A DNA stretch of 64,000 nt, taken from Pseudomonadota bacterium. GTDB lineage: Bacteria; Pseudomonadota; Gammaproteobacteria; Pseudomonadales; Pseudohongiellaceae. The stretch lies in assembly GCA_027592275.1 (NCBI GenBank), contig JAQCKF010000009.1, forward strand, positions 53,469 to 117,468, given 5' to 3'. The notes below the pieces were generated by a model. It saw nothing but the letters and a program-made list of their open reading frames with translations, was not told the DNA's origin and searched no databases. The translations under genes were made by a program, and so were the position numbers. Below are positions 57,457 through 64,000 of this stretch, one piece after another; the first letter of the stretch is position 1, and every line of letters begins with the position of its first letter.

Positions 57457-58457
57457 TTTGTTCTCGTCTGGCTCTTATTTTGCTGTTCGCTGGTGCTTAT
57501 AATATTTTCGACAATTTCCGGAAGCGCATCGTACAGATCGATTGAAGGCTCGAAGCCTAATTCCTTGCAGATTGGCGCATTGTCGAACAGGTTATCATTC
57601 ATCAAATTTCGATAGGTTCGAGCGCTAATGCTGCCCTGTCTGAGACCAGCTTTACTGAGCAAGCCAGCTACTACTGAGGCTGCATATAATATCACAGCTG
57701 GCGTGCGCCATGTCGGCGCAGTTTTCCCTAAAACTTGATAGATTGCGGCCTCGATCTCACTTATCGAATACGCTTGCCCGTCGGTGATCATGAAGGTGCG
57801 GCCATTCATATTCTCTGAATTCATCGCTAGAATGATGGCCTGAACAAGGTCCTGGACTCCCAACAGAGATATCCTGCCAGCTATGCTCGGAAGCGGCGGT
57901 AGGCGTCCTCCAGCTATCATGGATATCATGCTGGCGATATTCCCCTTCATTCCCGCTCCATACACATTCACGGGCCGCAGGATCACAGTTTCGATCTCAC
58001 CTTTTATACAGGCATTGGAGAATAGCGCCTCGGCGGCGAGTTTGGCCTTGCCGTAGGCGGTTACATCACCGACGCCGGATGCAGCCGATTCGGCGAGACT
58101 GCTGCTTAGGAACACGATTCTACGCACACCCGCCTGCAGGGCTGCGGTGAGCAGGTTCTCTGCCGTAACTACGATTGAATGGGTTGATGGCTGCTTGTGC
58201 TCGTTGCCAACGTGAGCCTCCCCCGCCAAGTGCAGAATGGTGTGGATCGAGTCACAGGCATTGGAGAGGCTCTCAGTATCCAACAGATCCGCAAGCATCG
58301 CTTGATCGCGAAGCTCGATGGGCAAGTCCTGTCGCTGTAAAGGGCTGCGTATAAGCGCCCTTACATTCCAGTCCCCGGCAACACCAGTGCGGCATAACGC
58401 CTGCCCCACGAAGCCAGTTGCTCCCGTGACTAGTAGTTTTTTTCTCGATTCGTTGAT
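57453..58457 (-). CDS. NAD-dependent epimerase/dehydratase without an obvious start codon
   Basis: About 334 codons of an extended SDR sugar-nucleotide enzyme. The Rossmann loop [12 protein letters not shown] is in frame, followed by [12 protein letters not shown], the catalytic YGKAK and [10 protein letters not shown]. The only standard start downstream of a stop is GTG 58409, which would delete the GATGFVG loop. Candidates that keep the loop are ATC 58457, which has GGAG at 58469-58466 eight bases upstream, or a -1 shift at A-AAA-AAC from ATG 58495. I use ATC 58457 provisionally. By family it resembles 4-epimerases such as WbpV; substrate unknown. It overlaps rmlA by four bases. Confidence 0.75.
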   Translation of the reverse strand: MNESRKKLLVTGATGFVGQALCRTGVAGDWNVRALIRSPLQRQDLPIELRDQAMLADLLDTESLSNACDSIHTILHLAGEAHVGNEHKQPSTHSIVVTAENLLTAALQAGVRRIVFLSSSLAESAASGVGDVTAYGKAKLAAEALFSNACIKGEIETVILRPVNVYGAGMKGNIASMISMIAGGRLPPLPSIAGRISLLGVQDLVQAIILAMNSENMNGRTFMITDGQAYSISEIEAAIYQVLGKTAPTWRTPAVILYAASVVAGLLSKAGLRQGSISARTYRNLMNDNLFDNAPICKELGFEPSIDLYDALPEIVENIISTSEQQNKSQTRTK

Positions 58458-58511
58458 TTCAAAGACTCCAGGCCGCGTACCCTAACTAATTTCATGATCA
58501 CTATGCAGAGA

Positions 58512-59366
58512 TTATCCTGCTTGTCGAAAGAAACGCCAGCCATGCGTATTAAAGAATCGAAATCCCGACTGCATGAACATTCGCAGGTGAGAGAACCCTT
58601 TTCGTGCGGCGTGACCACCAGCGTGTTCAATCCGCATTGCGGGCACATAATCTAAGCGTCCAAATTCGCCCATACGCAATGAGAGATCGAAATCTTCGAA
58701 ATAGAGAAAATAAGCCTCATCGAAACCCTTAGCACGTTTTAAAGCATCCGAGAGGCACAACATGAAGCAGCCGCTTACGATAGGAATATCCGTGCTAGCG
58801 TCTCTGTCCGTAAGACCGTGCATCTCGTACTTTGCTATTCGTTTGCTAAACAGGGCCCTCAAGCCTTGCGGCAGGAAGCCTCGAACAAAAAATGTCAGTA
58901 CCGATGGATACGTTTTGCACAAGTGCTGCTTCACGCCATTTTCGTATTGTGCGAAGGGGCTAGCGAGAACGACATCCCCATTGCTTTCGAAGTGGGTGAT
59001 TCCTTCCGTCAGGCAATCCTCATCAAGTTGAATGTCTGGATTAAGTATTAGGTGATACCTACTTTCAATCCTGTTCAAAATTAAGTTGTGCCCTTTCCCG
59101 TAACCCACATTTCCATGACCTTGAACTAGTCTTAACTCTATTTCTTGAGCATGCAATCGGTCCGAAAAGTCCGCGAAGACCTCTAATGAGAGTTGCGGAT
59201 TCTCCGAGTTATCAATCAAGAAGACGGGTAATTGTGCTACCACATAAGAAGCTCTTAGTTTCTCCACCGTAGTGACTAAGGATGAGATGAGAGCTCGTAA
59301 TTCAATTTCACTTGAATTGAAGCAGACTATAGATACTGAAAGATTGAGGGGCCTTTCGTCTTGCAC
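58512..59366 (-). CDS. GT2-family glycosyltransferase, probable rhamnosyltransferase
   Basis: A 284 aa inverting GT-A glycosyltransferase. It shows SVSIVCFNSS, IDNSENPQ, GNVGYGKGHNLILN, the metal-binding LNPDIQLD, SGCFMLC and the base region YFLYFEDFDLSLR. This layout is typical of WbbL-like rhamnosyltransferases, and the gene sits directly before the rhamnose pathway genes, so dTDP-rhamnose is the likely donor (inference). The start is GTG 59366 with only a weak ribosome-binding site. It ends 17 bp before the possible ATG 58495 of the next gene. Confidence 0.85.
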   Translation of the reverse strand: MQDERPLNLSVSIVCFNSSEIELRALISSLVTTVEKLRASYVVAQLPVFLIDNSENPQLSLEVFADFSDRLHAQEIELRLVQGHGNVGYGKGHNLILNRIESRYHLILNPDIQLDEDCLTEGITHFESNGDVVLASPFAQYENGVKQHLCKTYPSVLTFFVRGFLPQGLRALFSKRIAKYEMHGLTDRDASTDIPIVSGCFMLCLSDALKRAKGFDEAYFLYFEDFDLSLRMGEFGRLDYVPAMRIEHAGGHAARKGFSHLRMFMQSGFRFFNTHGWRFFRQAG

Positions 59367-59399
59367 GTAACATTGCTCGAAAGTGAATTTAGTAGAGCC

Positions 59400-60146
59400 T
59401 TATTGTTCGACCAAACGATCGCCAAAGGGTGTTGCAATAATACGCATACCTGCGGGCACGTCTTCGGGGCTTATTCGCCGCGGAGTGAATCCGCCGCTCG
59501 TTGTATCTCCACCCTGCGCGCCAACCGCTCGCCCACTCTGAGCGTTTCGTAATGCTTCAAATGGGTTTGCTGGCTCAGTGTTTAAATCATCGAGCTCTTC
59601 GCCGGAGTCGTTCCCATCTTCATTGCGATTAATCAGCGCAGGGTTTATTGATGGCAGTGGCTCCCCAGTGGCTAACACCAGCTCGGCGATATTGCCTGAG
59701 GCATTACAACGGACGCCACGATCACTAAATTCTACACAGGGATTATTGCTTGGATAACGAACAGAAATGGCCCCCGCCGCAATATCGACGATAGAATAGT
59801 CGATATGATTCTGGATGGCAGTGTTCTCGCTAGGCTTTGCTTCTACTAACAATATCTCGCCACTCTTGTGTTTGACCATCGCCGTATAATCGCTACCAAT
59901 TCTTGAGGTTCCAATTAGGGTAAACTCCGGCTCTGATGTAGTAGCCCTAGCCTCTCTAACAGGACTGTTGGGGCTATTATTTGCGCCAGCAGTGTTCTCT
60001 ACTTCCTCGAACAATGTTAGGCCTTGAGAACTGTCATCAACTGACCCAGGGGCATCCTGTGCTAGAACGGATATCGGTGCGAGCGCCCAACAACCAAGCA
60101 ATGCTGAGGAAAAACACCTCATCACCCTTATTCGCTGTGATTTCAT
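59400..60146 (-). CDS. Exported hypothetical protein, possibly GspC/PilP-like
   Basis: A 248 aa protein I do not recognise with certainty. N-terminal signal or anchor (about 10-30). It has an acidic low-complexity stretch, then a compact region about 75-170 (FTLIGTSRIGSDYTAMVKHK...VRYPSNNPC) that resembles the small beta domain of GspC or PilP, and a tail PEDVPAGMRIIATPFGDRLV. GAGGAG seven bases before ATG 60146 fixes the start; the frame extends to 60167. It is 33 bp upstream of the glycosyltransferase and heads the operon. A secretion-related role is inference only. Confidence 0.6.
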   Translation of the reverse strand: MKSQRIRVMRCFSSALLGCWALAPISVLAQDAPGSVDDSSQGLTLFEEVENTAGANNSPNSPVREARATTSEPEFTLIGTSRIGSDYTAMVKHKSGEILLVEAKPSENTAIQNHIDYSIVDIAAGAISVRYPSNNPCVEFSDRGVRCNASGNIAELVLATGEPLPSINPALINRNEDGNDSGEELDDLNTEPANPFEALRNAQSGRAVGAQGGDTTSGGFTPRRISPEDVPAGMRIIATPFGDRLVEQ

Positions 60147-60321
60147 TCCAATACTCCTCACGTTCACGTTACTGCCTGCTGATCTGTATTACTTAGTCGA
60201 TGTCTATCTCAATATAGTTCTAGGCAAGTCGGTTTCTACTAGTCTTCGAGACAGGCGCTTATGCGAAAACTGCGGCTCTCGCATAAACAAACACATCAAC
60301 CGGCCGGTTGGGCGCGCCTTA

Positions 60322-60510
60322 TTACTCGCTTTTCAATGCTTTCTGTAGAGCCTGGGCGTAGGCATTTCTGGCAGTCTGCAGTGCTGCTGTCTTCGCTTGT
60401 TCTCTTGCAATCTCATTGCCAACGAATTGCAAGGACTGCAGCTGCGCTTTAGCCTCATCAGACATATCATCTGTTTCGTATTCCTTTTCGTCTATTGTGA
60501 TTTTAGCCAT
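60322..60510 (-). CDS. DUF6447 family small protein
   Basis: A 62 aa acidic, helical protein. It begins MAKITIDEKEYETDDMSDEAK and continues through LQSLQFVGNEIAREQAKTAALQTARNAYAQALQ. This is the DUF6447 pattern as I recall it, often next to SapC genes. Function unknown. It has no signal peptide. It stands in a 700 bp stretch between the rhamnose operon and the SapC gene. Confidence 0.7.
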   Translation of the reverse strand: MAKITIDEKEYETDDMSDEAKAQLQSLQFVGNEIAREQAKTAALQTARNAYAQALQKALKSE

Positions 60511-60665
60511 CGGTTTTCCTATTCGTTTCTATTGATTGATAACTGACGCCGGCCGGGATCTATGCTCGCGCCTTGGGATAGTGTTTTCTTTAATTGAAAA
60601 TCCACATGAGCAGATTTTACACCATACTTATATTTTTCGCTGCCTTTGAGGAATACTATTTAGCG

Positions 60666-61112
60666 CTATTTGGTGTCTAGCAAATCCTGGGGAGTCCAAA
60701 CCCCGTTAAGAGCTGGCTTTTCTTGGTTCTGAATTGTAGCTGTATTCAAGCCCATAAGCGCAGAGACCGACAAAATCAATATTCGCCAGATTAATTTCGT
60801 TACCAGCAACCTGTAGAGATAGCGATAGCAAGGAAAGTTCGCCGCTTTGTACAAAAGACAGTGCTGTGATTGTTTCAATGTAGCTACCGCATTCTGCTTC
60901 TGCGTCCCGTTGAACGACGTAAACCCGTCGGCCATCTCTGTCGCTGCACTGTAAATTGGTACAGAGTCTGGAAAGACATAGAAAAATGTTTTGGTGTCTT
61001 CTAAGAGCTTCGAATAACAGTCAGCTGTTTCTTGTGCGCCAATCAGGGTAGCTGCTAGAAGGCAAAGTACAATCCTTGGTAATACATAAATATTAGAACG
61101 ACTTTTAGACAC
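60666..61112 (-). CDS. Hypothetical exported protein
   Basis: A 148 aa frame starting at GTG 61112. A signal-like hydrophobic segment (about 8-26) is followed by a region with four cysteines (DCYSKLLED, QHCLLYKAANFPCYRYLY) and a second hydrophobic segment (about 105-122). No family is recognised. It could be a decayed or mis-framed gene: base composition is like its neighbours, but there is no clear ribosome-binding site. It lies 81 bp after the SapC gene on the same strand. Confidence 0.4.
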   Translation of the reverse strand: MSKSRSNIYVLPRIVLCLLAATLIGAQETADCYSKLLEDTKTFFYVFPDSVPIYSAATEMADGFTSFNGTQKQNAVATLKQSQHCLLYKAANFPCYRYLYRLLVTKLIWRILILSVSALMGLNTATIQNQEKPALNGVWTPQDLLDTK

Positions 61113-61193
61113 TTCATCTTACTTACTCTCGTTAGCCTTGATCTTCTTAATCGCTTCGGAGAGTTAAGCAAGTGAGTCTGCGCAATATCCACC

Positions 61194-61988
61194 TCAATCA
61201 AACATTAGCGACCCTTCGTCCTCGGAAAGGGAAAACCCGGTTAGATTGGAAACCTCAGCGGCCGCTGCCTGCTGCTCTAGGATCTGGCCTTGCAACTTGC
61301 CCAAGCGCTCTAGCACGGTAAGTTGGTTCATCGACAAAAGTTGTGCGTAAGCTAAGGCCAAACCGCCCGCCTTGCGTACTGCCAGAAAATCCTCATCATC
61401 CAGTTTGTTCAAAGCAGCCTCGTCAATGCTAAATAGGCCCTTCACCGGCACGACTTTCTCACCCTGCTTGAGGTTGATCTTCCATGGCATGATGAGACCG
61501 GCGTCGGCCAGCGCATTCACTGCCCCCTCGGTGACATCCCGGCTGGCCTTGATTTGGGTGAGGAAATTAAGGATGTCCTTGATCCCCTGAGTGGGCTGGT
61601 CTTGATCGTCGAAGAAAGGGTTCCCGTCTTCCGTGTTTTCCACTACCAGTCCACTGCCTTCGTTGATGCACAGGATGAACTCCCCTGCGCCTTCTTGCTG
61701 CGCCAATTGGAACGGGTACCCTCGCAGTGCGGCGGGGATGTACCCGCCTAGCCACTTTCCGTCCGGCGCCACGTACAGGTTCGTTCCGGGTTGCAGCGAA
61801 GTGATCGCGACCAACTGGTAACCGGCGTCAATCTTGATAAGGCCGATAGGCATCGCCAATGCCGCCTTACCCAGCTCGGCGCCCACCAATGGGATGCCGG
61901 CGTCCTCGGCGACAAATGCGTAATCAGTAACATGCTTCCACACTTTTTTCGCGTGGCGTTCAGGGGTAATGGCTGCTAGTTCTGCCAT
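61194..61988 (-). CDS. SapC family protein
   Basis: A 264 aa soluble protein of the SapC family, named after the surface-layer export locus of Campylobacter fetus but widespread in marine gammaproteobacteria near sugar and TonB genes. It shows YAFVAEDAGIPLVGAEL near the start, YVAPDGKWLGGYIPAALRGYPF in the middle, and LRKAG-like AVRKAGGLALAYAQLLSMNQL near the C-terminus. It lacks a signal peptide. Function is not established; a link to glycoprotein or S-layer export is inference. ATG 61988 is preceded by AAGGAAAA. Confidence 0.8.
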   Translation of the reverse strand: MAELAAITPERHAKKVWKHVTDYAFVAEDAGIPLVGAELGKAALAMPIGLIKIDAGYQLVAITSLQPGTNLYVAPDGKWLGGYIPAALRGYPFQLAQQEGAGEFILCINEGSGLVVENTEDGNPFFDDQDQPTQGIKDILNFLTQIKASRDVTEGAVNALADAGLIMPWKINLKQGEKVVPVKGLFSIDEAALNKLDDEDFLAVRKAGGLALAYAQLLSMNQLTVLERLGKLQGQILEQQAAAAEVSNLTGFSLSEDEGSLMFD

Positions 61989-62375
61989 GTGTTTTCCTTG
62001 TGGCTATTTTCCTATTTGGGATTAGGCTGCGCCGTACCCTATTTTCCTATTGTACCGGAAAGGCCTGAGGCCGACCCTATCAACTCATCTCCTCCTACTG
62101 CCAAACCTATCGACTACGAAAATCCCACTTTGCTCAATCGCAGTAGGGCTGTGCAACTCAAGCATTTCAGCGAGTGAGTACCAGTTCTTCATTTTTGCCA
62201 TATCAGGAGCATCGAATACTTGTACTGGGGAACATACCCTGCAATACAAAGAACGACAAGAATAAACCTAGCTATACCCCAACCACATTGCACTTCGTAT
62301 AAATCCAGCAAGGCAATAATATCCGGAGCCAGTACCAAATCAACCACGCTCTCCAAAGCGCGAACCATCCGCATA
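61989..62375. other. Intergenic stretch before the transposase remnant
   Basis: No convincing gene is seen in these 387 bp. A 61-codon frame on the minus strand (62189-62374) with hydrophobic residues has no recognisable family and no good start, so I do not call it. Confidence 0.4.
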
Positions 62376-62555
62376 CTGCCTAAAGGCTCATTGCGGCGGG
62401 CGGTGAATGAATATGCAGAGTTCTATAATAGCGAGAGGCCACATCAGGGGCTAGATAATGAATTAGTTGTGCCTACACAGCCTGAAGCTAGCCCTGACGC
62501 TGATGTGAAGGTTAAATCTCGGTTGGGCGGACTGCTTAATTTCTACTATCGATAG
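62376..62555 (+). pseudogene. C-terminal remnant of an IS transposase (integrase-core type)
   Basis: About 59 codons, ending at TAG 62553-62555, read LPKGSLRRAVNEYAEFYNSE, then RPHQGLDNELVVP and RLGGLLNFYYR. This is the C-terminus of a DDE integrase-core transposase, including the YNSERPHQGLD motif around the last catalytic region. The rest of the element is absent upstream and no inverted repeats are seen, so it is a relic of a past insertion in this glycan region. Confidence 0.8.
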
Positions 62556-62638
62556 ATTTGGCTTAGTTTTTTGATATTACGAGTTGAGCAAGTGATTCTG
62601 CTAGTTTTTGCTTATCTGTCATTTATTTCTTCCATTTA

Positions 62639-63451
62639 TTAAGCGACTTTACTTTTCGCGCTCATGACAAGCCACGGCGTAGGCCCTGATCGCCATTCCC
62701 ACGTTGCCAGCAGTTGGTCTAGATGCGAAAGCTTTTTGAACCACTGAGGTAAGTTATCAAGCTGTCTTGACCCGTTATCTTCGATGAGTTCTATCGCGTG
62801 TGTGGCCTCAAATCTCGATATAAGTTTCTGAGTAATGCCTTTGCGCAGACATTCGTGCGACTCAACGATAATGTCGAGCTTTCGAAGTGCCGGCGCTAAG
62901 TCAGGGTTGAGTAGTCCTTCCTCTGCTCCTTCAATGTCACAAAAGACCAGCGCAGCTTCGTTTTCAAACTTAGCAAAATCATCCGGCGAGAAAAGGCCGC
63001 CTATCGTGACTCGGTCGCTTACGCCGTTTTTCTCGGCTAATTGACTACAAGAGGTTTGAGCATTCGTGTCTGTGTCGAACGCAAGCGAGATGAGTCCCGG
63101 AACAGCGCGAGCGAAACCTACAGCGTAGTAGCCTTCGGCACAGCCAATGTTGATTATCTTTGTGTAATGTCCCGAGAGAGCTCGTTGAATATAAGGCTGT
63201 AAGGGCTGCTCATAGCAACCGAGTAATTTAGCTATGTGGCAGCCCTCTGCTGAGCGCTCAATAAACTCCATCCCTGCGAGCGGGCCCTGTAGAACCTTCG
63301 TTCCTTCTTTTTCTATAAGTGTGTTCTGAATAAGGACGCTGCGCCATTTTGAAAGCAGTCTAAGTGAGTTGTTAAGAGACGCATTAGGATCGTCAGTCTC
63401 TTGCGAAAGACTCGCGAGCAGCTGTTGGGTAATGTTCTTTGCTAAGCTCAT
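62639..63451 (-). CDS. SAM-dependent methyltransferase-like protein
   Basis: A 270 aa soluble protein with a class I methyltransferase fold. Motif I is IINIGCAEGYYAVGFARA, followed by the acidic strand LAFDTDTNAQ and CDIEGAEEGLL. The last resembles FkbM-type enzymes, which methylate sugars or small molecules. An N-terminal helical part (1-60) and a C-terminal extension have no clear match. ATG 63451 starts the protein. The neighbouring methyltransferase on the same strand suggests a sugar-modification gene set; substrate unknown. Confidence 0.7.
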   Translation of the reverse strand: MSLAKNITQQLLASLSQETDDPNASLNNSLRLLSKWRSVLIQNTLIEKEGTKVLQGPLAGMEFIERSAEGCHIAKLLGCYEQPLQPYIQRALSGHYTKIINIGCAEGYYAVGFARAVPGLISLAFDTDTNAQTSCSQLAEKNGVSDRVTIGGLFSPDDFAKFENEAALVFCDIEGAEEGLLNPDLAPALRKLDIIVESHECLRKGITQKLISRFEATHAIELIEDNGSRQLDNLPQWFKKLSHLDQLLATWEWRSGPTPWLVMSAKSKVA

Positions 63452-63522
63452 TGGGCACTCTCGGGTATCGCCATAGGGAATTAGGATTAGTGAATGGACA
63501 GAATGCCTACAAAGAAACCAAA

Positions 63523-64000
63523 CTATGGAAAGTGCTGCTTTGCAAGACTAACCAGTTCGTCTTCCGGGAGTTTCTTCTTTGACGCCAAGCAGAAGAGATC
63601 GAAGTATTTCTCCCTGCGAGCGCCTGCTACCGACTCAAACCCAAAATGCTTAAACGTACCAATAAGCGTTTTTTGGGTGAATCCAGACCTGTGTGACATG
63701 TATAAATTCCCCGCCGCCATAGAGGGACGAAACCCGTACAACATGTCGATTGGCGCTATGGGTCCTGCCGGTGAAGTATACGCAGGCTCTGTGAGCTTAT
63801 CCTCGGCAACTAACTTGCAGACGGACTGCAGATCAGGGCATGTCAACATGACAAATCCGTCGTCTTTTAAAACTCGATGAAACTCCTGCAACGCGGTGCC
63901 CACCTCATGCGGATAAAGGTGCTCGATGTTGTGTGAAGAATAAATCGCATCTACGCTGCTACTCTCTACACTACTCATGTCTGTCATTGTGCCAATGATG
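63523..64000 (-). CDS. Class I SAM-dependent methyltransferase, C-terminal part
   Basis: The frame is open to the right window edge, so the SAM-binding N-terminus is missing; 158 codons are visible. It shows SSHNIEHLYPHEVGTALQEF, VLKDDGFVMLTCPDLQSVCK and PIDMLYGFRPSMAAGN, typical of methyltransferase type 11 proteins found in polysaccharide clusters. A methionine at 63987 is internal, not the start. It is 71 bp upstream of the other methyltransferase gene and probably in the same transcript. Confidence 0.85.
   Translation of the reverse strand, partial: IIGTMTDMSSVESSSVDAIYSSHNIEHLYPHEVGTALQEFHRVLKDDGFVMLTCPDLQSVCKLVAEDKLTEPAYTSPAGPIAPIDMLYGFRPSMAAGNLYMSHRSGFTQKTLIGTFKHFGFESVAGARREKYFDLFCLASKKKLPEDELVSLAKQHFP

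Noticed and set aside
58430..58648. 72-codon frame with CxxC pairs (MCPQCGLNTL...)
   Set aside because: It overlaps the glycosyltransferase end in another frame; the CxxC pairs are a reading-frame artefact. Only its last part matters, as a possible upstream frame of the epimerase.
62189..62374. 61-codon hydrophobic minus-strand frame
   Set aside because: Looks membrane-like but has no recognised family, no good start and lies next to a transposase relic.

Overview
The window is a 64 kb piece of a gammaproteobacterial chromosome. Gene order and protein sequences point to a marine, Pseudomonas-related or Cellvibrio-related lineage. Several neighbourhoods are in the order I remember from Pseudomonas: tktA-epd-pgk-fba, an ArsR-methyltransferase regulator next to metK-ahcY-metF, glnK-amtB beside ubiK, serA back to back with a D-2-hydroxyglutarate dehydrogenase, and rsgA-rhodanese-psd. 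Regulators of the 'proteobacterial dedicated sortase' type also suggest a marine bacterium. I cannot fix the genus. I see no rRNA, tRNA or CRISPR array.

Layout. 0-5 kb: EF-P and its lysylation enzymes (epmA partial, efp, epmB), then two signalling proteins with eroded catalytic motifs. 5-14 kb: an exported epoxide hydrolase, then the minus-strand housekeeping run nudF-yqiB-cpdA-yqiA-parE-parC. 14-19 kb: a two-component system and OmpA-like protein resembling PdsS/PdsR/PdsO, next to a 77 bp tandem duplication. 19-34 kb: mostly core metabolism and maintenance: GST, DUF924, DAHP synthase, M14 carboxypeptidase, TolC, YbdL aminotransferase, QueG, Orn, RsgA, rhodanese, Psd, RpiA, cold-shock protein, D2HGDH and SerA. 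34-47 kb: a lysophospholipase-like enzyme, the fba-pgk-epd-tktA block, and divergently the SAM-cycle operon sahR-metK-ahcY-metF-rsmE, which has a palindromic operator over its predicted promoter. 46-51 kb: a degenerate HD-GYP protein, the glnK-amtB operon with a sigma54 promoter and probable NtrC sites, ubiK, and a decayed 3' fragment of comM. 51-54 kb: two tandem cytochromes c5 and a secreted metalloprotease. 54-64 kb: a dTDP-L-rhamnose and rhamnosyltransferase operon, then SapC and DUF6447 proteins, a transposase scrap and two methyltransferases, the last cut by the window end. This looks like a surface-glycan or envelope region.

How the genes work together. EpmB and EpmA convert K34 of EF-P to beta-lysyl-lysine. 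MetK, AhcY and MetF form the methyl cycle, probably repressed by the operon's own ArsR-type regulator. SerA and D2HGDH are expected to be coupled through 2-hydroxyglutarate. GlnK gates AmtB under nitrogen control. RmlABCD supply dTDP-rhamnose to the adjacent glycosyltransferase.

Points worth a second look: the sortase-type regulators with no sortase in view, the missing start codon of the epimerase at 57-58 kb, the comM remnant, the operator at 41.2 kb, the NtrC/sigma54 layout at 50 kb, an alanine at the quinolone serine of ParC, and three signalling proteins with eroded active sites.
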